Notes under the pieces: generated by a model
What the model saw: the letters and a program-made list of their open reading frames with translations, nothing else
Told to the model about the DNA's origin: nothing
Database searches by the model: none
Shown here: piece by piece, positions 1 to 5,124 of the stretch
How positions within the stretch are numbered: position 1 is the first letter of the stretch
How the letters are laid out: each line of letters opens with the position of its first letter
Source of the DNA: Candidatus Poseidoniaceae archaeon
Lineage (GTDB): Archaea; Thermoplasmatota; Poseidoniia; Poseidoniales; Poseidoniaceae
Assembly (NCBI GenBank): GCA_022425185.1
Contig: JAKMFY010000241.1
Span: 1-5,124 of the forward strand
DNA: 5,124 nucleotides
Direction of reading: 5' to 3'
Translations under genes and position numbers: made by a program

Positions 1-2
1 AT

Positions 3-608
3 GGTATTGCGATTCTCTTCGTCGCTGTAGCTGCTGAAGCCAGTTATGCAGTATATGCTCCAGATGCTTTGGACGATGGTGGTCAGAGTGATGAAATTGG
101 AATGTACATAATACAAGGAAATTATACCTATCAAGAAATTGCCTCTGGAAGTGAGGAGATTGCGAGCGGAAGCACGATTCAAATCGATGTCAATTACGCA
201 GAAATGAGCGATCCTGCCGTAGGATATCTGTTTACAGCATCCCATTCAGATAACGAGCAGCCTTGTGATCCCAGTGCCTCAACCATTGATGATGAGGTTT
301 CAATAGAGGGAGGAATCAAAGAACAACTCATCTCTCGCTCTGGTACTGAAGAAACAATTGAAGAAGGTTTGATGTGGATAAATACATCCATTATTGGCAT
401 GGGCCCTATTGCTATCTCTGAGGCTCAAATTATTCAGGAATTGGCGCCAGGAGATATTGGATACGGTGATTATTCGTTTGATGTAGGAGTTACTGCAAAC
501 AGCGATGGAGGTTTCTTCTGCCCAAATAATGATGATAGTGAAATTGTTGATTGGAAAATAGAACTCATCTTCTTGGAATCGTTCACAATTTCTTCTGCTA
601 CAAGTTGA
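3..608 (+). CDS. Partial secreted or membrane-anchored acidic protein with pilin-like N-terminal hydrophobic segment (5' end missing)
   Basis: The reading frame is open from the window's left edge to the TGA at 606-608, giving 201 visible residues. The visible N-terminus (GIAILFVAVAAEASYAVYAP) is a hydrophobic, alanine-rich stretch. It resembles the segment that follows the prepilin-peptidase site in archaeal pilins and flagellins, and could also be the core of a Sec signal or a membrane anchor. The cleavage site and basic n-region would lie upstream of the window. The rest is soluble, rich in Asp, Glu, Ser, Gly and Ile, with predicted beta-type alternation. It has only two cysteines (codons at 264-266 and 519-521), which could form an extracellular disulfide. 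A short EIASGS motif occurs twice near the start of this part. A TTG at 69-71 could be read as a start, but the open, hydrophobic upstream codons make that unlikely. I recognise no specific family. Surface or pilin-like location is inference; the reading frame itself is secure. Confidence 0.7.
   Translation, partial: GIAILFVAVAAEASYAVYAPDALDDGGQSDEIGMYIIQGNYTYQEIASGSEEIASGSTIQIDVNYAEMSDPAVGYLFTASHSDNEQPCDPSASTIDDEVSIEGGIKEQLISRSGTEETIEEGLMWINTSIIGMGPIAISEAQIIQELAPGDIGYGDYSFDVGVTANSDGGFFCPNNDDSEIVDWKIELIFLESFTISSATS
135..173 (+). repeat. Short tandem peptide repeat EIASGS-E-EIASGS within the acidic surface protein
   Basis: Two copies of the hexapeptide EIASGS lie one residue apart, at 135-152 and 156-173, just after the hydrophobic N-terminus. 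The two DNA copies differ at several synonymous positions, including one serine encoded by TCT in one copy and AGC in the other. The peptide is therefore better conserved than the DNA. This points to an old duplication held by selection, or to chance in a Ser/Gly/Glu-rich linker, and not to a recent slippage event. Confidence 0.5.
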
Positions 609-1437
609 TTCTTTGCCCTTCTGAACTAACCTTCCAGCCAAGCTGAGTAATTTTTTGATATTCACTGCTGTTCTCTTGAAATGCAGGATTTGTATGATTG
701 AGATGTGTGAAGTAAATCTCTGGATCTTCAATTTTCTTCTCGCCTAATCGCATCAAAGAGTCCTGTATCGTTGGATGCGGAACTACTGACATGTCTCTTC
801 CTTGGAGTTCATCTCCTGACCAAAATGTTCCATCGAGAAGAGCATGAGTAATTGCGAGATTATTCAACCATTCACGAATTGAAGATGCGTTATGTGTTGA
901 AAGTGTTTGGACCCATGAGTCGTGGTCTGGTAAAAACAGAACAGAATGATCTTTACCCCGAATAACGAATGCATGCATATCCGAAAGTTCTGCTCTGTGT
1001 GGGACTGCAATCGATTCTATGACGACATCATCAATTTCAACTCGCCCAATTTCTGTCAAAGTAAACACACCTTGCTCAAGCAATATTGCCCATGCTGGTG
1101 TTGATTTGATGAGATTTTGCATCGATGAACTGCTATGCAAAAGAATGCCTCGAGCACTCATTGTCTCTCTTCCAAAGAGGCCAAGACCATCAACGTGTCC
1201 GAGATGTGCATGAGTCAAGAAGAGGTGATCGATGCTCGGTTCTCCAAAGGTAAGGAGCTGTCTACCCAGATCTCTTGTTGCTTCGATGAGAATGGTTGTT
1301 CCGTTTTCTGTTTTGATACCGAGTGAAACTGGGCTACGATAATCTGATTGGGAGAGGTCCTTGCAGCATGGTCGCTGGCAACCTGGTTGAGGCCTTCCTC
1401 CATCCTGAGCAATTCCAAGGACTGTGATGGTCGCCAT
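598..1437 (-). CDS. MBL-fold metallo-hydrolase, PqqB-like family
   Basis: A complete 279-residue metallo-beta-lactamase-fold protein. The N-terminus (VLGIAQDGGRPQPGC) and a Cys20/Cys24/Cys25 cluster resemble the start of PqqB and its stand-alone relatives, where such cysteines are candidates for a structural metal site. The metal motif is THAHLGH at 75-81, so the usual Asp of HxHxDH is Gly80. Further likely metal or active-site residues are His147 (VPHR), Asp171 and Asp173 (LPDHDSW), Asp202 (LLDGTFWSGDE), His221 (VPHP), and His245 and His248 (THLNHTNP). These blocks occur in the expected order and the length is close to that of PqqB (about 300). The reaction is not known from sequence; no PQQ precursor peptide or other pqq gene is visible, so PQQ synthesis should not be assumed. 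No signal peptide, so probably cytoplasmic. The ATG at 1437 is the first start after an in-frame TAA at 1453-1455. The 3' end overlaps the convergent gene to the left by 11 bp. Confidence 0.9.
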   Translation of the reverse strand: MATITVLGIAQDGGRPQPGCQRPCCKDLSQSDYRSPVSLGIKTENGTTILIEATRDLGRQLLTFGEPSIDHLFLTHAHLGHVDGLGLFGRETMSARGILLHSSSSMQNLIKSTPAWAILLEQGVFTLTEIGRVEIDDVVIESIAVPHRAELSDMHAFVIRGKDHSVLFLPDHDSWVQTLSTHNASSIREWLNNLAITHALLDGTFWSGDELQGRDMSVVPHPTIQDSLMRLGEKKIEDPEIYFTHLNHTNPAFQENSSEYQKITQLGWKVSSEGQRINL

Positions 1438-1473
1438 GCTAACAAAAAGCCGTTATGCTCCTACATGATAGAG

Positions 1474-1479
1474 ATATAT
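1474..1479. promoter_or_regulatory. Candidate bidirectional TATA-like core in the divergent intergenic region
   Basis: The 94-bp gap 1438-1531 separates two divergent starts. Its most AT-rich spot is a self-complementary ATATAT at 1474-1479, flanked by G and A on the left and G on the right. If it acts as an archaeal TATA box, initiation about 25 bp away would give a leader of roughly a dozen bases for the leftward hydrolase gene. The rightward gene would have a leader of roughly 25-30 bases. Both are plausible archaeal geometries. No clear BRE element is visible. This is position plus base composition only, so it remains a candidate. Confidence 0.35.
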
Positions 1480-1522
1480 GCGAAGGGAAGACCTCAAGCG
1501 AGACCCCTTGTTGGGTTGAACT

Positions 1523-1528
1523 GGGGAG
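1523..1528 (+). promoter_or_regulatory. Weak, close-spaced Shine-Dalgarno-like GGGGAG before the 581-residue gene
   Basis: GGGGAG ends three bases before the ATG at 1532. It contains the GGAG core that can pair with the 16S rRNA 3' end, but the spacing is shorter than usual. It supports the ATG at 1532 as the start, as does an in-frame TGA at 1517-1519 that rules out any upstream start. A CCCC at 1504-1507 could pair with this GGGG run, or an ACCC at 1503-1506 with GGGT at 1513-1516. Both hairpins are short and I give them little weight. Confidence 0.3.
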
Positions 1529-1531
1529 AAA

Positions 1532-3277
1532 ATGGCCAAACCAGCACAAGTTACCTTCCCTGGTCAAAAACAACGGATGCGTATGCGTGGCACAAAGCAT
1601 GCAAATGATGCTACTGCTAAGCGTCTAGGCCGACAGTTGCGCCTTCTCCTCGAGGATCCTGATGCTTGTCTACCAACCATGACTTGGAAAGGTCGATTGA
1701 GTTGGGGGCGAAAAGATCCTGTCTCAAAAACACTCAAGGATCTAAAGAAAATCGTTGCCAATAAGAACAATACTTCTTGGCTATCGAAGCGAATGCTCGC
1801 AAAGCGTGGTGACCCTGTTGGCAAGGCCCTTGCAGGTTCTCTCCATGCAGCTCATGATTCAGACATCACGATCGTTGGAAATTTCAAATCACCCAACTTC
1901 GGAATTGGTTCATTTATTCGCAGAGGAGATGGAAAACAGGGCTACCTTGCTGGATTACAAAACCATCACAATCTGACACTGCGCCTACTTCCTTGGGAAG
2001 ACCATGCTCGAAAGGGAATGTACTTCTTCTCTTGGGAAGGAGGATTCGTTTGCACGGGGCCTGACCCCACGCCTCCTTCTGGTTGGCTTGAGGATGTTCT
2101 AGAACGTTCTCGATTTGATTTTAAACATGAACAAGTCGAAGGAACCGATGTTTTTGTAGCAGGAAATATCAATCCAAGTGATGTACTAAACAGCGTTCCG
2201 TCCAATGAGGGTTGGGTTCGCCTTACATTCAGACATGGACCAGTAGTTGGAATCGATCTTCAATCCTTGCGCGCAACAGGAGAGAAAGAGACCGCTTTTG
2301 TCCATCACCTTGCCTTGTCAATGCTTCCACCGTTGTTGATGTCTGTTGTCGATATCGATGCAATGTGGATACCATCTGGATGGGATCCTGAACAACCTCT
2401 TCCAGAAAGTGCATTTGAGGGAATGGGCAAACTTGTCGCTGGATGGCACGGCCTTACTGTGCCTGAAGGAAGTTTGAGTATGGCTTGTCAACGCGCTGTC
2501 CTTGATTCGTTAGAATCTGGATTGCTTCTTGGTTCCTCTTGGTGTGAAGGATCTTCTATTGAAGAGATTCTTTCTGCCTTGTCAGACATGACGGGTGCCG
2601 AAGATGAAAAAACATTGGCAGCCGGTGTGTTTCTTCACGCTATGAAAGAGTCAACTGAGGGTATTCGAATTGATGCTAGAGGGGGACTCCGTGAACGTGA
2701 AGGGAGTATCATCGAGGTTATGGAAGGTGCGAGCCTTAGCGATGCCGTGAATGCTTTGTGGGAAGAAAATGGATTGGCTGGTCTAAACCATATCGGTATT
2801 GATGGCGATGAAGCCGATATCATCTGGAACCAACAACTGAAAAAACCGAAGCCGCTGAAGACATTCCTCAAGAGTCTTGGAACTGCGCGAGAGAAGGCTC
2901 AGAAGAAAGCAAAGTTTCCATTCTCGAACGAAGAGATATCTGGCCCAACTGGCTCAATTCACGATTTGATTCTAACGGGGCTCTTGGAAGGACCTGGTAT
3001 CGCAGAACGTATCGCAACATCACGACATGATGGAATCGATGAATCGGCTGCAGGTTGGGCATGGCTGTGTGCTGCAGGCCGCTCAACAGGACAAGATTGG
3101 CACTTTGAATCACTTGCACGAGACCGTGGTGGAGCTTGGATGGAAGCAACGAAGGTTTTGCTCAAGGCTGGAAAAAACCTGCTCGAATCTGAAGATACAG
3201 ATCGGACAGAATTTATCGATGCTCTAAACAATTTGCATACCGCAACTGGACAGCAAGAACCGTTGCCATCACTGTGA
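1532..3277 (+). CDS. Uncharacterised 581-residue protein with basic N-terminal tail
   Basis: A complete, uninterrupted reading frame of 581 residues that I do not recognise. The first 40 residues are strongly basic (QKQRMRMRGTKH, then AKRLGRQLR), followed by more Lys/Arg-rich sequence to about residue 93, which suggests binding to nucleic acid or another acidic partner. Residues 110-245 look like a mixed alpha/beta domain rich in Gly, Trp and Phe (GNFKSPNFGIGSFIRRGDG, MYFFSWEGGF). Residues 255-280 form a hydrophobic stretch with two prolines, more like a buried helix than a membrane span. The C-terminal half is mostly acidic and helical, with a second Lys-rich patch at 437-461. Cysteines (46, 174, 319, 338, 513) are scattered and do not form a metal-binding pattern. 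There is no signal peptide, P-loop, helix-turn-helix or known catalytic signature that I can see, so it is probably cytoplasmic. The ATG at 1532 is the first possible start after an in-frame stop at 1517. The 3' end overlaps the convergent PLP-enzyme gene by 9 bp. Coding status is secure from length; function is unknown. Confidence 0.88.
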   Translation: MAKPAQVTFPGQKQRMRMRGTKHANDATAKRLGRQLRLLLEDPDACLPTMTWKGRLSWGRKDPVSKTLKDLKKIVANKNNTSWLSKRMLAKRGDPVGKALAGSLHAAHDSDITIVGNFKSPNFGIGSFIRRGDGKQGYLAGLQNHHNLTLRLLPWEDHARKGMYFFSWEGGFVCTGPDPTPPSGWLEDVLERSRFDFKHEQVEGTDVFVAGNINPSDVLNSVPSNEGWVRLTFRHGPVVGIDLQSLRATGEKETAFVHHLALSMLPPLLMSVVDIDAMWIPSGWDPEQPLPESAFEGMGKLVAGWHGLTVPEGSLSMACQRAVLDSLESGLLLGSSWCEGSSIEEILSALSDMTGAEDEKTLAAGVFLHAMKESTEGIRIDARGGLREREGSIIEVMEGASLSDAVNALWEENGLAGLNHIGIDGDEADIIWNQQLKKPKPLKTFLKSLGTAREKAQKKAKFPFSNEEISGPTGSIHDLILTGLLEGPGIAERIATSRHDGIDESAAGWAWLCAAGRSTGQDWHFESLARDRGGAWMEATKVLLKAGKNLLESEDTDRTEFIDALNNLHTATGQQEPLPSL

Positions 3278-4441
3278 AAGTGCTTGGTCCAAGTCGTTCC
3301 AAAGATCTTCAACATCTTCGATTCCAACGCTAATACGTACGTATCCAGGTTCGATTCCAGCTGCAATTCGAACGTCAATAGGAACTGCCATGTGACTTGA
3401 TGTTGCTGGGACTTCAATCAGAGATTCAACGCCTCCAAGAGATGTTGCCTCATAGAACAGTTTCAGTTTTGCCATGAAAGCCATTGCGCCTTCATCGCCT
3501 CCTCCAACAACAATTCCAAGCATTCCACAACCCTTTGGAACAACTCTCTGCGCGACTTCATACTCTGTATGAGATGGTAGTGAGACATGCTGAACGCGAA
3601 CAACGTTTGGATGAGCGTCAAGTCGTTGTGCAAGCGTAGCAGCGTTCGAAGTAAGCAGAGGCATACGGGCATGGAGTGTTCGCATTCCACGTTCAAGAAG
3701 ATAGCAGTTGTGAGGATCTGGAGACCCACCAAAGTGAACTCTTCCCATGAAAATTTTCGAGATAAGTTCCTTCGAACCAACAACTGCACCTCCGATTAAA
3801 TCAGAATGACCACCAAGATATTTTGTGGTTGAATGAATAACAAGATCTACGCCCATTGAAAGTGGCTTACATGCCCAAGGCGAGGCGAATGTGTTATCGA
3901 TAATTACAATTAAATTGTGTCGCTTTCCAATTTCAACCATTGCTGGAATATCACAGACCTTGAGGTTTGGATTTGTAATTGTCTCGATGTAGAGAATCTT
4001 TGTGTTCGGTTGAATTGCTGCCTCATATGATGAAGGGTTGGCCATATCGGCCATGGTTACTTCTATACCGAAACGTGGTAATTCTTCTGTGATTAGTCCG
4101 TACGTTCCACCGTAAACATCTGGAGAAGCAACCATGTGATCGCCTTGGCTCAACAACATCATCAATGTAGAAGATATTGCAGCCATACCACTTGCAAAGG
4201 TTTCCGCATCTTCTCCACCTTCCATCGCGCAGATTTTCTGTGCAACTGCATCAGAATTCACTGATGAAAGACGGGAGTAAAGAAGCGTGTGTTGAGCACC
4301 GGCAGCCCATCCAGCATAGCGTTCTTCGGTCAATTTGTATGTAGATGATAGGAAGATTGGTGTGTTGACTGATTCGCCGACGTGATTCGTTCCTGCGTGC
4401 ACGTTTTTTGTTCCGTCTTGGTGATGTTGGTTGTCGCCCAT
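3269..4441 (-). CDS. PLP-dependent Cys/Met metabolism enzyme (cystathionine gamma-synthase/lyase-like)
   Basis: A complete 390-residue enzyme of the transsulfuration family (fold type I, Cys/Met metabolism PLP-dependent enzymes), at the usual length for cystathionine gamma-synthases and lyases. Visible landmarks are Tyr55 and Arg57 (YSR; phosphate binding from the partner subunit), the SGM loop at 84-86, Tyr110 (DVYGGTY; stacks on the PLP ring), Asp182 and Thr184 (IDNT), Lys207 in HSTTKYLGGHSD (Schiff-base lysine), Ser334 in SLGGVESL, and Arg369 in VRISVGIEDVEDL (substrate carboxylate). It should catalyse a beta- or gamma-elimination or replacement on a sulfur amino acid, in the cytoplasm as a tetramer. 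Oddities: the positions matching human CGL Arg119 and Glu339 are Gly115 and Thr333, and the usual SGNPT after YSR is replaced by LSSVNS. Substrate choice (cystathionine, methionine or activated homoserine) is therefore open. The ATG at 4441 has an in-frame TGA two codons upstream. It may be co-transcribed with the transporter gene to the right. Confidence 0.93.
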   Translation of the reverse strand: MGDNQHHQDGTKNVHAGTNHVGESVNTPIFLSSTYKLTEERYAGWAAGAQHTLLYSRLSSVNSDAVAQKICAMEGGEDAETFASGMAAISSTLMMLLSQGDHMVASPDVYGGTYGLITEELPRFGIEVTMADMANPSSYEAAIQPNTKILYIETITNPNLKVCDIPAMVEIGKRHNLIVIIDNTFASPWACKPLSMGVDLVIHSTTKYLGGHSDLIGGAVVGSKELISKIFMGRVHFGGSPDPHNCYLLERGMRTLHARMPLLTSNAATLAQRLDAHPNVVRVQHVSLPSHTEYEVAQRVVPKGCGMLGIVVGGGDEGAMAFMAKLKLFYEATSLGGVESLIEVPATSSHMAVPIDVRIAAGIEPGYVRISVGIEDVEDLWNDLDQALSQ

Positions 4442-4503
4442 GTTTCAGCCCAAACTGACGGAGTTGCCTCTAGCCCTTCAACGATGTGGAAGATTTTGAT
4501 GGT
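4442..4503 (-). other. 62-bp spacer between transporter and PLP-enzyme genes
   Basis: Read leftward, this spacer joins the transporter stop to the PLP-enzyme ATG. It holds no T-run terminator, no strong hairpin, no clear Shine-Dalgarno sequence next to the ATG and no convincing TATA box; the most AT-rich part is near the transporter end. Read-through from the transporter gene is the simplest view, but a weak internal promoter is not excluded. Confidence 0.4.
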
Positions 4504-5124
4504 TTATTCTTCCTCGGCATGAGTTGATTGCCGCAATTCCACAAGGACGTTACCCAATAACAGGGCCGAACCACCGATAGCAATCCATCCAGACCAATCT
4601 GAAAGTCCAAGGCCAAGTGCAAACATCGTTGCCCAAACAGGCTCGAGGCCATAGATGATTGCAGCTTGTACGGGATGGAGATATCGTTGCAACAAATTAA
4701 GCAACAAAAGAGCGAACAGTGAACCGAGTAGACCTAAGCAGAGCAGAGGAATAAGAACGTCTTGTTGGAGTGTTAATTCCCAGAGTGTGAGGGTGTCCTT
4801 TCCGCCCATGAGGAGGGAGATGACGAGGCTTCCAATACTCACGATAATGAAGGAGGTGATTGTAACGCCCAGAGGATCCATTCGTTGTGTAATCGATTGG
4901 GTGAAGATGATGTGGAGAGCGAAGAAGAACGCACAAATAACTGTCAAAATTTCTCCCTTACCCCAAGAAAGATGTGGCGGTCCTTCGATGAAGCCCGCTC
5001 CAAACGTTGCTAGTAGAACGCCTACAATCATCATTCGAGTAACGGGTTGGCCTGTCATTTTGGTTGATATCATAGCCGTGAACACAACGTAAAGCGAGGT
5101 TAGGAACGCTGATGTTGAAGGTGA
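4504..5124 (-). CDS. Partial EamA/DMT-superfamily transporter (N-terminal part beyond the window)
   Basis: The leftward frame is open from the right edge to the TAA at 4504-4506, giving 206 visible residues. About seven hydrophobic helices can be traced: AFLTSLYVVFTAMIS; MMIVGVLLATFGAGFI; ILTVICAFFFALHIIFTQ; VTITSFIIVSIGSLVISLL; VLIPLLCLGLLGSLFALLLL; AAIIYGLEPVWATMFALGLG; WIAIGGSALLLGNVLVEL. This fits the end of the first EamA repeat and the whole second repeat of a ten-helix drug/metabolite transporter. Family hallmarks are the AFLTSLYVV block and YGLEPVWA in the ninth helix, followed by a final helix and a short acidic tail (HAEEE). The protein sits in the cytoplasmic membrane and probably moves a small metabolite; the substrate cannot be read from sequence. 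A GTG at 5085 could be called as a start, but conserved helix residues continue upstream of it, so the true start lies outside the window. It precedes the PLP enzyme by 62 bp on the same strand. Confidence 0.9.
   Translation of the reverse strand, partial: SPSTSAFLTSLYVVFTAMISTKMTGQPVTRMMIVGVLLATFGAGFIEGPPHLSWGKGEILTVICAFFFALHIIFTQSITQRMDPLGVTITSFIIVSIGSLVISLLMGGKDTLTLWELTLQQDVLIPLLCLGLLGSLFALLLLNLLQRYLHPVQAAIIYGLEPVWATMFALGLGLSDWSGWIAIGGSALLLGNVLVELRQSTHAEEE

Noticed and set aside
69..608. TTG at 69 as the start of the first gene
   Set aside because: The frame is open to the left edge and encodes a coherent hydrophobic segment just upstream, so the gene very likely begins outside the window.
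300..731. 143-residue leftward open frame across the first convergent junction
   Set aside because: It lies over two better-supported genes in other frames, has no recognisable domain and shows the composition expected of a shadow frame.
598..1437. Naming the MBL hydrolase pqqB and inferring PQQ biosynthesis
   Set aside because: The metal motif differs and no other pqq gene is visible. Stand-alone PqqB-like hydrolases are common, so only the family is called.
1503..1526. Hairpin that would mask the GGGGAG before the ATG at 1532 (a riboswitch-like device)
   Set aside because: The possible stems are only four base pairs, two alternatives compete, and no wider conserved structure is apparent.
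2294..2371. Membrane helix in the 581-residue protein (residues 255-280)
   Set aside because: The stretch contains His, two Pro and Asp residues and is only moderately hydrophobic, which fits a buried soluble helix better than a membrane span.
2959..3417. 152-residue leftward open frame over the 581-residue gene and PLP-enzyme ends
   Set aside because: It is antisense to the 581-residue gene and out of frame with the clear PLP enzyme. It has no motif and a Ser/Arg-rich shadow composition.
4504..5085. GTG at 5085 as the start of the transporter
   Set aside because: In-frame codons upstream to the window edge encode a typical EamA helix block (AFLTSLYVV). Starting at 5085 would cut that helix and omit the first half of the transporter.
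4655..5092. 145-residue rightward open frame opposite the transporter
   Set aside because: It is antisense to a well-recognised membrane protein. Its Arg/Thr/Pro-rich composition is what antisense of hydrophobic codons produces.

Overview
This 5.1-kb window is tightly packed and holds five protein-coding genes, two of which run off the window ends. I see no RNA genes, mobile elements, CRISPR arrays or prophage sequence. The likely source is a marine planktonic archaeon, perhaps Marine Group II Euryarchaeota (Poseidoniales). This is an inference from three things: the first protein has a pilin/flagellin-like hydrophobic N-terminus followed by an acidic ectodomain; neighbouring convergent genes overlap at their stops; and a TATA-like element sits between two divergent starts with little Shine-Dalgarno signal. 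A marine bacterium is not excluded.

Layout, left to right: (a) 3-608 (+) is the 3' part of a secreted or membrane-anchored acidic protein. (b) 598-1437 (-) is a complete MBL-fold hydrolase of the PqqB-like type, convergent with (a) and overlapping it by 11 bp. (c) 1438-1531 is a 94-bp divergent intergenic region with one ATATAT core that could serve both directions. (d) 1532-3277 (+) is a 581-residue protein that I do not recognise. (e) 3269-4441 (-) is a 390-residue PLP-dependent Cys/Met-metabolism enzyme (cystathionine gamma-synthase/lyase fold), convergent with (d) and overlapping it by 9 bp. (f) 4504-5124 (-) is an EamA/DMT-family membrane transporter whose N-terminal part lies beyond the right edge.

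The transporter and the PLP enzyme lie in the same direction 62 bp apart and may be co-transcribed. EamA-family members include exporters of cysteine-pathway metabolites, so a joint role in sulfur amino-acid handling is conceivable but unproven. The MBL hydrolase and the 581-residue protein diverge from a shared control region, and no functional link between them is evident.

The points most worth a second look are the unrecognised 581-residue protein and the PLP enzyme. The PLP enzyme keeps the catalytic core but lacks two residues (the equivalents of human CGL Arg119 and Glu339) that normally define cystathionine enzymes. I found no clear evidence of a new multi-gene system here.
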